DNA of 64,000 nucleotides from DASTBU01 sp035711845 (GTDB lineage: Bacteria; Acidobacteriota; Vicinamibacteria; Vicinamibacterales; 2-12-FULL-66-21), in contig DASTBU010000113.1 in assembly GCA_035711845.1 (NCBI GenBank), positions 6,583-70,582 on the forward strand, written 5' to 3'. A model generated the notes under the pieces. That model was not told the DNA's origin and ran no database searches. It worked only from the letters and a program-made list of their open reading frames with translations. Shown piece by piece: positions 17,475 to 26,099 of this stretch (within the stretch, counting starts at the first letter, position 1; the number at the start of each line of letters is the position of its first letter). Made by a program: the position numbers and the translations under genes.

Positions 17475-18221
17475 ATGAGGAATGTTGTACTGGCGGCGGC
17501 ACTGGTCGTTGTCGCCGCGGCACCGGCACAGGCTCAGATGATGAGCTGGCAAGATCGCGGATTCGTGAATTTCAGTGCAGTTCTGCAATCCGGCCCGGGG
17601 GACAGCAGCCTGAACGGGACGTTCGAGCTTTACCTCCAGACGGGCACATACCAGGGACCCTGGGACCTCAGCGGCGGCGCGGCGCTGGACGTCTCCGGCG
17701 GTCTCCGCGTGTGGCGCAACCTGGCGGTCGGCCTCGGGTATTCCAGATTTTCCGACTCCGCTCCGGTGACCCTCACCGCGCAGATCCCCGATCCCCTCGT
17801 TTTCGACCAGCCTCACGAGCGGGTGATCAGCACCGGTAATCTCGACCACTCACAGAATGCGGTCCACATCTCGGCCACCTGGTTCTGGCCTGTGACCGAC
17901 AAGATCGATGTGGCGATATCTGCCGGCCCGTCAATCTTCAACGTGAAGGCCGACACGGTGACCGGTATCGAGGTCGAGCCGAACACGACGATCCCGACCG
18001 GAGTGGTGGTCTCTTCGGCAAGTGAATCGGGCGTCGGCGGGCACATCGGCGTGGATGTGACGTACCTCATCAAGTCCAAAATTTCTCTCCTGCCCGGCAG
18101 CCCCTCACTCGGGGCGGGTTTACTCCTCCGATATGCGGGCGCGTCAGTCGATCTGCCCGCCGTCGATTCTTTCGACGTTGGGGGCTTTCAAGCGGGTCTC
18201 GGCGTTCGGGTGCGCTTCTGA
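17475..18221 (+). CDS. Outer-membrane beta-barrel protein
   Basis: This 248-residue protein has a signal peptide cleaved after AQAQ, alternating hydrophobic strands rich in Gly and aromatic residues, and a C-terminal strand ending in VRF with a terminal Phe, as outer-membrane barrels do for BAM recognition. No specific family is evident. The ATG at 17475 has GGAGAGAA about 8 nt upstream; a GTG lies one codon earlier. An extended -10 (TGCTATCAT at 17400-17408) precedes it. It stands alone between two glycan regions. Confidence 0.7.
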   Translation: MRNVVLAAALVVVAAAPAQAQMMSWQDRGFVNFSAVLQSGPGDSSLNGTFELYLQTGTYQGPWDLSGGAALDVSGGLRVWRNLAVGLGYSRFSDSAPVTLTAQIPDPLVFDQPHERVISTGNLDHSQNAVHISATWFWPVTDKIDVAISAGPSIFNVKADTVTGIEVEPNTTIPTGVVVSSASESGVGGHIGVDVTYLIKSKISLLPGSPSLGAGLLLRYAGASVDLPAVDSFDVGGFQAGLGVRVRF

Positions 18222-18260
18222 GTTGTAACGAGGGCGATCCGCACGTGGCCCCTTCCTGAC

Positions 18261-19577
18261 GTGAACGATCCACTTCGATTCGTGCGCGGTCGGCCGCTCA
18301 TCTATCTGGCGCTGTTCGTCGCCGCGTTTGTCACGTATTCGTCGAGAGCGCATCAGTCCGGACGGCTCGCCGCGCCACCCGAGCCCGGCGACTCGCACGA
18401 CTACGAGGCGATTGCCTACAATCTCTGGAAGCTGCGCGGATACGGTTACTACTGGAGTGACGCGGGATACCGGGCCCCGTATGAAGGGGCCGGCCCGTAC
18501 GGCAGCCTGCTCGCGCGGCAGTCCGAATATTATCCAACGGCGTACCGGCCCCCAGCACTCCCCGTGATGTTGTCGGTCATCTATGCCGTGGCCGGCAGAA
18601 ACTTCGCAGTCTGGCGCATCGTTAATTGTGCGATTGTTGCGGGGGCCGTCACGCTTGCGGCGGCGATCTCCGCGCATTTTGCGGGTCTGCTGGCTGCCCC
18701 GCTTTGTGCGGTTCTGTTGCTGCAGAGCGCGCAGCTGACACGCTATTCCCAGATGTTCATGACCGAAGGAATCGCCGCATTCCTGGTGACGCTCCTGGCA
18801 TTCACGTGGGTTGCCAACAGCAGAACTCAATGGACGATTGCCACGGCTGCCAGGCACGGTCTGGTGCTTGGCGCTCTGCTGGCGGCGCGCAGTATCTTCG
18901 TGGTCTGGACGCCCCTGGCGGTGCTGGTTCCGCCGGTTCGGGACGCTTCGGGTGCGACACGGCCCTGGCTCGGCAAGGCGGTCTGCGCTCTCTGCTGCCT
19001 GCTGGTCATTGGTCCCTGGTGGATGCGCAACATCATCGTGACCCGGTCGTTCATGCCCACCGGAACCCAGGCCCCGCTCAACCTGCTCTCCGGGTTTGGG
19101 CCGCGGGCCTTGGCCTATCACGGCCTGTGGAGGTCCGACCGCGAAACGGGCACGGAGGAGTTGCGAGCCCTCAAGATAGATCCCTTTTCACTCGAGTACG
19201 AAGTGCGACTGGGGAAGATCCGGTCAGCGATCGCATGGAGATGGATGCGGGAGCACCCGTCGGACGTACCGCGGCTCATGGTCCTGCATGTCTGGCAGGA
19301 GGTCAGGCCACGGGGTCGCTTCTCCTGGGACTGGCTGCTTCCCGCGGGTGTTCTTGCGCTGCTGTATTTCAGGAAGGCGCCCGGCGCGGCTGCGATTGGG
19401 CTCATGCTGCTCGCACAGATCATGAGCGTGGCTTTGACCTGGGGAGCCGGCGGTCGCTTCATGGTCCCAGTGCAGCCGCTCCTCATGGCGCTCGTGTGCG
19501 CGATGGTCGTCGCCGTCGTGGCGCGTGGAACCAGCCTTGGAAAGGCGCGGCCCGGCCGCGCGCCGCAGCCGGCATGA
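18261..19577 (+). CDS. GT-C-like membrane glycosyltransferase
   Basis: The 438-residue polytopic protein has a first extracytoplasmic loop with EPGDSHDYEAIAYNLW, an acidic pattern shared with ArnT/PMT-type enzymes, and YYPTAYRPPALPVML before the next helix. FMTEGIAAFLVTLLAF is also usual for the superfamily. It probably transfers a polyprenyl-linked sugar outside the cytoplasmic membrane. It starts with GTG and ends overlapping the next gene by 4 nt (ATGA), so the two are coupled. Confidence 0.7.
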   Translation: MNDPLRFVRGRPLIYLALFVAAFVTYSSRAHQSGRLAAPPEPGDSHDYEAIAYNLWKLRGYGYYWSDAGYRAPYEGAGPYGSLLARQSEYYPTAYRPPALPVMLSVIYAVAGRNFAVWRIVNCAIVAGAVTLAAAISAHFAGLLAAPLCAVLLLQSAQLTRYSQMFMTEGIAAFLVTLLAFTWVANSRTQWTIATAARHGLVLGALLAARSIFVVWTPLAVLVPPVRDASGATRPWLGKAVCALCCLLVIGPWWMRNIIVTRSFMPTGTQAPLNLLSGFGPRALAYHGLWRSDRETGTEELRALKIDPFSLEYEVRLGKIRSAIAWRWMREHPSDVPRLMVLHVWQEVRPRGRFSWDWLLPAGVLALLYFRKAPGAAAIGLMLLAQIMSVALTWGAGGRFMVPVQPLLMALVCAMVVAVVARGTSLGKARPGRAPQPA

Positions 19578-21058
19578 GCGAGCCACTGACGCTACCAATC
19601 GAGGACCGCGCCGCCGAGAACGCCCCGCGCGGGCGCTGGAGCCGGACCAAACAGCTGCTGGCCGAACACTTCGACAGCCTCGCATCCGGGGCGGTCCCCT
19701 GGAAGCGCAACCGGTACTATCACAAGGAGCTGGCCCAATTCGTAGGATTCCTCGTTCCCAACCACTCACACGTCCTCGAAATCGGATGTGGTGATGGTGG
19801 CCTTCTCGCCTTTCTTCGCCCCCGGCGAGGCGTGGGGATCGACCTGAGCGAAGGGATGGTCCGGCGCGCCGCGCAACAGCACCCGGAGCTCCATCTTGTC
19901 CAGGGGGACGCCGAGGATCTGCCCGCCAGCGGCGAGTTCGACTACGTCATCCTGTCCGACCTCCTGGGCTATCTCGAGGATGCCCAGGCCGCATTCGACA
20001 ACCTTCACCGCGTCAGCTCCTCCGAGACGCGCGTGATCATCACGTACTTCAACTACCTGTGGGAGCCGGTCCTGAGCCTGGCGCAGAAGCTGAGGCTCAT
20101 GACGCCCCAGCGCCGGCAGAACTGGCTGGCGCTGGCAGACATCGAGAACCTGCTCTTCCTGAGCAATTTCGAGGTGATTCGGAGCGGATACCGGCTGCTG
20201 CTGCCGAAGTGGATTCCAGGGATCTCCTGGGTGGCGAACCATCTCGTCGCCAAGTTGCCGGGCATTCGCAAGCTCTGTCTCGTCCAGTACGTCGTCGCGA
20301 GGCCCTCGGTCCGGCGTCCAACCGAGCCGGCGCGGTACTCGGCGTCGGTGATCATTCCCTGCCGCAACGAGCGGGGAAACATCGAAAGCGCGGTGGCGCG
20401 CATGCCTCGCATGGGACGCTCGACGGAATTGATCTTCGTGGACGGCAACTCCACCGACGGGACCGCCGCGGAGATCGAGCGCGTGGCGCGCGAGTACTCC
20501 GGCCAGTGGCCGATCGCGCTTCTCCCGCAAGGCAACGGAACCGGGAAAGGCGACGCCGTTCGCAAGGGGTTCGCAGCGGCCACAGGCGACGTTCTGATGA
20601 TTCTCGACGCGGATCTCACCGTCCCTCCCGAGGACCTGCCGAAGTTCTTCGACGCGCTCACCTCCGGGAAGGGAGAGTTCATCAACGGAACGCGCCTGGT
20701 CTATCCCATGGAGCGCCAGGCCATGCGGACGCTGAACCTGCTCGGGAACAAGTTCTTCAGCCTCGCCTTCACGTGGCTTCTCGAGCAGCGCTTCCGCGAC
20801 ACGCTCTGCGGAACGAAAGTCCTCTTCAAGCGCGATTACGAGAAGATCGCTGCCAACCGCCACTACTTCGGCGACTTCGACCCGTTCGGTGATTTCGATT
20901 TGATATTCGGCGCGTCGAGATTGAACCTGAAGATCGTCGAGGTGCCGGTCCGCTACCGCGAGCGCACCTACGGCGTGACCAATATCAAGCGCTTCAGCCA
21001 CGGCTGGCTGCTGCTGCGGATGTGCGGCGTCGCCTTCTACAAGTTGAAACTGAACTAG
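19574..21058 (+). CDS. Fusion of a methyltransferase and a family 2 glycosyltransferase
   Basis: Residues 50-240 form a SAM methyltransferase (VLEIGCGDGGLLAF near 65, VGIDLSEGMV, then a VILSDLLGYLED motif). Residues 255-494 form a complete GT2 domain: SVIIPCRNERGNIES, IFVDGNSTDGT, MILDADLTVPPEDLP and IVEVPVRYRERTYG. The GT2 part resembles polyprenyl-phosphate glycosyltransferases. One chain may therefore make a glycolipid and methylate it, or two linked steps may be held together. No stop or frameshift separates the halves. The ATG overlaps the preceding stop. Confidence 0.8.
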   Translation: MSEPLTLPIEDRAAENAPRGRWSRTKQLLAEHFDSLASGAVPWKRNRYYHKELAQFVGFLVPNHSHVLEIGCGDGGLLAFLRPRRGVGIDLSEGMVRRAAQQHPELHLVQGDAEDLPASGEFDYVILSDLLGYLEDAQAAFDNLHRVSSSETRVIITYFNYLWEPVLSLAQKLRLMTPQRRQNWLALADIENLLFLSNFEVIRSGYRLLLPKWIPGISWVANHLVAKLPGIRKLCLVQYVVARPSVRRPTEPARYSASVIIPCRNERGNIESAVARMPRMGRSTELIFVDGNSTDGTAAEIERVAREYSGQWPIALLPQGNGTGKGDAVRKGFAAATGDVLMILDADLTVPPEDLPKFFDALTSGKGEFINGTRLVYPMERQAMRTLNLLGNKFFSLAFTWLLEQRFRDTLCGTKVLFKRDYEKIAANRHYFGDFDPFGDFDLIFGASRLNLKIVEVPVRYRERTYGVTNIKRFSHGWLLLRMCGVAFYKLKLN

Positions 21059-21075
21059 CGAAGCTGCCTCGGCAC

Positions 21076-22023
21076 TCAGGCCAACTGGTGCGCCTCGTTC
21101 CTGACGAACCAGTCGTAGGTTGACGCGATCCCGGCACGCAGCTCGATGCGATGCCGCCAACCGATCTGATGGAGGCGGGAAACGTCCAGCAGCTTTCGCG
21201 GTGTGCCGTCCGGCTTGGAGCGATCGAACGTCAGTTCGGCCGCGGGGTACACGACGTCCCTGACGAGTTGGGCCAGCTCGAGAATCGAGAGGTCGTCTCC
21301 GGTCCCCACGTTGATGTGTTCCGCGGCGTCGTACCGCTCCATCAAATACACGCAGGCATCGGCGAGGTCGTCAACGTGCAGGAACTCGCGGCGGGGTGAG
21401 CCTGTACCCCAGATCACGACCTCCTTCTGGCCCGCGATCCGGGCATCGTGGAACTTCCGGATCATGGCGGGCAGCACGTGAGAGCTTTCCAGATCGAAGT
21501 TGTCGTGCGGTCCATACAGGTTGGTCGGCATCGCGGAGATGAAGTCGCAGCCGTACTGCCGGCGGTACGCTTCGCACAGCTTGATCCCGGCGATCTTGGC
21601 GATAGCGTATGGCTCGTTGGTAGGTTCGAGGCGCCCGGTCAGCAGGTGCTCCTCCTTCATCGGCTGGGGGCACCCGCGCGGATAGATGCAGGAGCTTCCC
21701 AGGTACAGAAGCCGCGTCACCCCGTAGAGATGTGCCGCGTGTACGACCGTGCCATGAATCATCATGTTGTCGTACAGGAATTCCGCCGGCCGGGTGGAAT
21801 TGGCCAGGATGCCTCCGACGGTGCCCGCCACCAGGAACACGTACTCCGGGCGGTTCGCGCGGAACCAGTAGTTCACCGCCGCCTGGTCCCGCAGGTCGAG
21901 TTGTTCGCGTGTCGCAGTCAACAGATTGCTGAAGCCGTCCTGCTGAAGCCGGCGAACGATGGCGGAGCCAACCAGCCCCCGGTGGCCGGCAATGAAGATG
22001 CGAGCGTCTTTCGGAAATTCCAT
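21076..22023 (-). CDS. fcl: GDP-L-fucose synthase
   Basis: This 315-residue short-chain dehydrogenase fits GDP-fucose synthase closely: GHRGLVGSAIVRRL at 13-26 binds NADP, GSSCIYP holds the catalytic Ser at 110-111, and Tyr139-x3-Lys143 (YAIAK) completes the triad. NLYGPHDNF and RREFLHVDDLADA are family landmarks. It epimerises and reduces GDP-4-keto-6-deoxymannose to GDP-fucose. The upstream enzyme GDP-mannose dehydratase (gmd) is not in this window. The gene converges with the methyltransferase-GT2 fusion and follows a flippase-like gene on the minus strand. Confidence 0.92.
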   Translation of the reverse strand: MEFPKDARIFIAGHRGLVGSAIVRRLQQDGFSNLLTATREQLDLRDQAAVNYWFRANRPEYVFLVAGTVGGILANSTRPAEFLYDNMMIHGTVVHAAHLYGVTRLLYLGSSCIYPRGCPQPMKEEHLLTGRLEPTNEPYAIAKIAGIKLCEAYRRQYGCDFISAMPTNLYGPHDNFDLESSHVLPAMIRKFHDARIAGQKEVVIWGTGSPRREFLHVDDLADACVYLMERYDAAEHINVGTGDDLSILELAQLVRDVVYPAAELTFDRSKPDGTPRKLLDVSRLHQIGWRHRIELRAGIASTYDWFVRNEAHQLA

Positions 22024-22033
22024 CGTCCCTCTG

Positions 22034-23089
22034 TCAGGCCCTTCGGCGGAGCCGGTCGGCTGATTCCGACGGCCGCGCCGCCCGAAGGCGGCCGAGGTAC
22101 GTGACCCCACCCGCCAGGGATACGATCAGGATGAGTGCAGCGCCCACGAACGAGACCAGCAGCGCAGATTCGAGCGGAAGGCCCAGCCGGGAGAAATAGA
22201 ACCCGAAGGTCGCCTCTCGCACGCCGAACCCGTTCATCGACACGGGCAGCATCTGAACGATGAACGTGATGGGAACGATCACCGCCAGTTCCATGGAACC
22301 GATCGGTATCTGCATGCTGGACGCAACCGCAGCATAGAAGGCTACCAGTATCGCCTGCACGGCAATACCGCCGGCAAAGCACCAGGCGAGAGCACCCGGA
22401 GCTTCGCGAAAGCGCGCAAGCGCGTCGGCCATCCGACTGAGCCGTTCGTCGACCCATTCCGGGTGCAGGATCCGAAGGGGTTGCAGCAGCCGCATGAATT
22501 CCTGCGGCATCAGCAGAGCGGGGGTCGCCACGACCGCCGCGAGTCCGAACCCGGCCCAGAGCACTTCTGGGGAGACGCCGGCGCTCTCGGGCCCGAAGCC
22601 TGATGCAGACGAAGCGCCTATCGCGGCGATCAGGACGAGCGCGAGCAGCCCGATCCCGCGGTCGATCAGCACGATGGTCGTCGCCAGCGTCTTCGAACCC
22701 GCAGCCCGCGCCGTATCGGAAACCCGAACGACATCGCCGCCGATATTGCTGGGCAGGAAGTTGTTGAAGAAAGTGGCGACGAAGAAAGACGACGTCAGAC
22801 GGCGGAATGGGAGCCAGATGCGCTGGGCCCGGAGGAGCAGCCCCCATCGCCAGGCGCTGACAAGGAGCATGGCCACGTACAGGCCGAGCGCTGCGACGAG
22901 CCAGGCCGCTGAGGCGTTGCGCGCGACGGTCCACAGGCGGGGAAGCTCGACGCGCGAAAGGAGAACGGCCAGCAGCGCAAGGCTGACGACCCCCTTCAAC
23001 CCCTGGACCAGCCATCCACGCATCCGCGACGGCTGCCTGGAGTCGTCGAGGGCCGGTGACGATGAAGGAAAATCCTGCACGGTGCTCAC
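22034..23089 (-). CDS. UPF0104 / LPG-synthase-TM family membrane protein (second copy)
   Basis: The 351-residue protein has a soluble N-terminus of about 25 residues and around eight membrane helices. The landmarks SAWRWGLLLR near residue 76 and FFNNFLPSNIGGDVVR near 106 match those of the copy at 10548-11525. It starts with GTG, next to the divergent promoter of the GT4 gene, and lies 10 nt upstream of fcl. A lipid-flipping or lipid-linked glycan role is inferred from family context. Confidence 0.8.
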   Translation of the reverse strand: MSTVQDFPSSSPALDDSRQPSRMRGWLVQGLKGVVSLALLAVLLSRVELPRLWTVARNASAAWLVAALGLYVAMLLVSAWRWGLLLRAQRIWLPFRRLTSSFFVATFFNNFLPSNIGGDVVRVSDTARAAGSKTLATTIVLIDRGIGLLALVLIAAIGASSASGFGPESAGVSPEVLWAGFGLAAVVATPALLMPQEFMRLLQPLRILHPEWVDERLSRMADALARFREAPGALAWCFAGGIAVQAILVAFYAAVASSMQIPIGSMELAVIVPITFIVQMLPVSMNGFGVREATFGFYFSRLGLPLESALLVSFVGAALILIVSLAGGVTYLGRLRAARPSESADRLRRRA

Positions 23090-23128
23090 ACAGAATAACC
23101 TTAACCTGCGGAAATGGCGAGACTTACG

Positions 23129-23157
23129 TTGACCTTTCCGAACAGCTTCCGTACAAT
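23129..23157 (+). promoter_or_regulatory. Sigma70-type promoter of the GT4 operon
   Basis: TTGACC (23129-23134) and TACAAT (23152-23157) with a 17-nt spacer match the sigma70 consensus well. The transcript should start near 23164, only about nine bases before the GTG at 23173. In-frame start codons further upstream lie before the promoter and can be excluded. Confidence 0.7.
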
Positions 23158-23172
23158 TCCGCAGATCAAGCC

Positions 23173-24372
23173 GTGAAAATCCTCATGATAGCGCCGGAGC
23201 CTTTTTTCGAGCCCCGGGGCACGCCGTTCAGCGAGTTCCACCGAATCCGAGCGCTGCTCGAGCTTGGCCACACGGTCGATCTCGTCACGTATCCTTTCGG
23301 CCAGGACATCTCGCTGCCGGGCCTCCGGGTATTCCGCTGCGTCCGCCCACCTTTCATCCGCGACGCGAGAATCGGGCCTTCGCTTGCAAAGATTCCCCTC
23401 GACGCGGCCGTTGCCGCGACGACGTTGCGGCGTGCGCTGACGGAGCGGTACGACGTCGTGCACTCACACGAAGAGGGCAGCTTCATGGGTGTCGCGCTCG
23501 CCTGGCTGCTCGGCGTGCCGCACCTGTACGACATGCACTCCAGCCTGCCGCAGCAGCTGAGCAATTTCTCGTTCAGCCGATCGCGCGTCCTCAAGAAGAT
23601 GTTCGAGGTCATGGAGCGATTCGTCATCCGGCGGTCGCGGGTGGTGATCGTCATCTGTCCACAGCTCGAAGAAACCGTGCGGGGAATCGACGCCAGCGTC
23701 CCGGTGGTGCTGATCGAGAATGCGCCCGGCTCAGGAGATACCCCGATCCCAGGATCGGGCGCGTCGATTCGACGGGAGCTTGGCCTCGCGCCGGAAACGG
23801 CGATGGTCCTCTACACTGGCACCTTCGAGGCGTATCAAGGCCTCGATCTCCTGTTCGACGCAGCCGCGCTGGTCGTTGGGCGCCTGCCTGATGTGAGGTT
23901 CGTGCTGGCCGGAGGGCGTCCCGACCAGATCGAGCAGGCCCGGAACGCTGCAAGCCGGGCGGGAATCTCCGGGCATGTGATCTTCGCCGGGCAGCGAGCG
24001 GCGGAGGAGATTCCGGGCTATCTCGACGCAGCCGACGTGCTGGTGTCCCCGCGAAGCACGGGGACCAATACGCCGCTGAAGATCTATCAGTATCTTCGAG
24101 CCGGGCGTCCAATCGTGGCCACACGGCTGTTGACCCATACTCAGGTGCTCACCGACGACGTGGCCGTGCTGACGGGGGCGACAGCACAGGCATTCGCCGA
24201 TGGAATCATGCGGGCCATTACCGACAGGGACGAATCCCGGCGGATCGGCGAGCGGGCCCGTCAGCTGGCCGACAGCAAGTACAGCTACGAGGCGTACCTC
24301 GCCCGGACCCGCCGTGCCTGCGAGTATCTGACGCGGGAACCGGCGCCGGAAGTGGCGGGGGGCGTGGCGTGA
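23173..24372 (+). CDS. Family 4 glycosyltransferase
   Basis: The protein has 399 residues in the GT-B fold. The N-terminus VKILMIAPEPFFEPRGTPFSEF is typical of one GT4 subgroup. The C-terminal donor site includes VLYTGTFEAYQG, FVLAGGRPDQIEQ and STGTNTPLKIYQYLRAGRPI, where Lys and Tyr replace the common E-x7-E start. It probably adds a hexose from a nucleotide donor to a surface glycan. The GTG start is set by the promoter, with a very short leader and no clear Shine-Dalgarno. It heads a plus-strand run of overlapping genes to 31030. Confidence 0.82.
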   Translation: MKILMIAPEPFFEPRGTPFSEFHRIRALLELGHTVDLVTYPFGQDISLPGLRVFRCVRPPFIRDARIGPSLAKIPLDAAVAATTLRRALTERYDVVHSHEEGSFMGVALAWLLGVPHLYDMHSSLPQQLSNFSFSRSRVLKKMFEVMERFVIRRSRVVIVICPQLEETVRGIDASVPVVLIENAPGSGDTPIPGSGASIRRELGLAPETAMVLYTGTFEAYQGLDLLFDAAALVVGRLPDVRFVLAGGRPDQIEQARNAASRAGISGHVIFAGQRAAEEIPGYLDAADVLVSPRSTGTNTPLKIYQYLRAGRPIVATRLLTHTQVLTDDVAVLTGATAQAFADGIMRAITDRDESRRIGERARQLADSKYSYEAYLARTRRACEYLTREPAPEVAGGVA

Positions 24373-25133
24373 ACCGTTCATCGAATCCGCGCGCCAATCA
24401 TTACAGCTACTCGGTGTACTCCGACCCGGCAATGGCCGAGTCGTTCGACGAGCTCAGGTTCAGCGGACCGATTGGTGAGCTGCTGGCGCGCGCGCAGGAG
24501 GAAGTGATTGCGCGATTCCTCGAGCCTGTCGCGCAGCGTACGGTGCTGGACGTCGGAACGGGCACCGGCCGGGCAGCGATTGCGCTGGCCCGGCGTGGCG
24601 CCTCGGTCACGGGCATCGATGCCTCGTCGGAAATGCTGGCGGTTGCCAAACGACGCGCGCTCGCGGCGCGGGCCGATGTTTCGTTTCAGCAGGGCGATGC
24701 GCACGAGTTGCCCTATCCTGCAGCCTCGTTCGACAGCGTGATCTGCCTCCGCGTGCTCATGCACACGCCTGACTGGCGCACGTCGCTCGGGGAGCTCTGC
24801 CGGGTCGCCGGCTCGCGGGTCGTCTTCGACTACCCGGCGCTTGCGAGCGCTGCAGCGCTTCAGTCAGGCGTCCGGCGAATCGCACACGTGGCGGGAGTCC
24901 GCGTGGAGGCGTACCGGGTGTTTTCGGGGAGAGCGATTCGGTCCGAGCTGGCCAGGCATGGGTTCCGTCTCCGCGACGCGCACAAGCAGTTCGTGCTGCC
25001 GATCGTCTTGCACAAGCGGATCAATTCTCCGGCGGCCACCGAGCGGGTGGAGGGCATTCTCGCGAAGGCAGGCTTGCGTGCGCTGCTGGGATCGCCGGTC
25101 ACCGTCGTGGCGGAGCGTTGCGCGTCCTCGTAA
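24369..25133 (+). CDS. Class I SAM-dependent methyltransferase
   Basis: Motif I is VLDVGTGTGRAAIAL near residues 59-73, followed by VTGIDASSEML and a VICLRVLMHTPDW segment, as in Methyltransf_11 proteins. The protein has 254 residues. The GTG start overlaps the stop of the GT4 gene (GTGA), so it is translationally coupled to it. The acceptor is unknown; a sugar or lipid of this pathway is likely. Confidence 0.78.
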   Translation: MNRSSNPRANHYSYSVYSDPAMAESFDELRFSGPIGELLARAQEEVIARFLEPVAQRTVLDVGTGTGRAAIALARRGASVTGIDASSEMLAVAKRRALAARADVSFQQGDAHELPYPAASFDSVICLRVLMHTPDWRTSLGELCRVAGSRVVFDYPALASAAALQSGVRRIAHVAGVRVEAYRVFSGRAIRSELARHGFRLRDAHKQFVLPIVLHKRINSPAATERVEGILAKAGLRALLGSPVTVVAERCASS

Positions 25134-26098
25134 CCGGCGCCACCGGGTTCACCGGCGGGCACCTGGCGCGCGCGCTCGTCTTTCGTGGGCAGCAGGTGCG
25201 GGCGCTCGTGCGCGACACGGGGCGGGCCGAATCGCTGCGCGCTGGCGGAATCGAGGTTGTCGCAGGTGACATCACGGACGAGGCGGCAGTACGCCGCGCC
25301 TGCGCCGATGTCCGGATCGTCTACAACATCGCAGCGATCTACAGGCAAGCAGGGCTCGGCGACGAAGCCTATCGCGCCGTGAACGCCACGGCGGCCCGCA
25401 TCATCGTTGAAACCGCCGCTCGATGTGGGGTCGAGCGCGTGGTGCATTGCAGTACGGTCGGAGTGCACGGGGACGTAAAGCATCCCCCCGCGAACGAGGA
25501 CGCACCGCTCAGGCCCGGCGATATCTACCAGCAGACCAAGCTGGAGGGCGAACAGCTGGCGCGGGACGCGGGAGCGCACGCCGGGATCGAAGTCGTGATC
25601 GCCAGGCCGACAGGCATTTACGGCCCCGGCGATCGGCGCTTGTTGAAGCTGTTCCGCGGGGTTGCGCGACGGCGCTTCGTGGTGCTCGGGACCGGCAGGA
25701 TTTTCTACCACCTGACCTACGTGGACGATCTCGTCGAGGGCTTCCGCTTGTGCGGCGAGGTTCCCGGAGTGGGAGGGCGGACCTATATCCTCGCGGGTGG
25801 GGAAGTCACGACGCTCAACGATCTGGTTGCGTTGATTGCGGCGGAATCCGGCGTGAAGCCGATTGGATTGCGTCTGCCGGCCTGGCCGTTCTGGATCGCC
25901 GGCGCGGCGTGCGAGGCGGTCTGCGCGCCGTTCGGTCTGGAGCCGCCGCTCTACCGCCGGCGCGTGGACTTCTTCACGAAGAGCCGGGCGTTCGATATCG
26001 GCCGCGCTCGGCGGGAGCTGGGGTATTCGCCAGCCGTCGGGCTGCGCGAAGGGATCCGAAGAACGCTGGAGTGGTATCGGGCCGCAGGATGGTTGTGA
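25118..26098 (+). CDS. NAD-dependent sugar epimerase/dehydratase
   Basis: The 326-residue extended SDR has GATGFTGGHLARAL at 7-20, a catalytic Ser/Thr at 112-113 (HCSTVGVHG) and Tyr137-x3-Lys141 (YQQTK). RPTGIYGPGD and LTYVDDLVEG follow as usual. It resembles the hopanoid-associated sugar epimerase (HpnA) group as much as nucleotide-sugar epimerases, so the substrate is open. The TTG start overlaps the methyltransferase gene by 16 nt; no better start exists in this frame. Confidence 0.78.
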   Translation: MRVLVTGATGFTGGHLARALVFRGQQVRALVRDTGRAESLRAGGIEVVAGDITDEAAVRRACADVRIVYNIAAIYRQAGLGDEAYRAVNATAARIIVETAARCGVERVVHCSTVGVHGDVKHPPANEDAPLRPGDIYQQTKLEGEQLARDAGAHAGIEVVIARPTGIYGPGDRRLLKLFRGVARRRFVVLGTGRIFYHLTYVDDLVEGFRLCGEVPGVGGRTYILAGGEVTTLNDLVALIAAESGVKPIGLRLPAWPFWIAGAACEAVCAPFGLEPPLYRRRVDFFTKSRAFDIGRARRELGYSPAVGLREGIRRTLEWYRAAGWL

Positions 26099-26099
26099 G

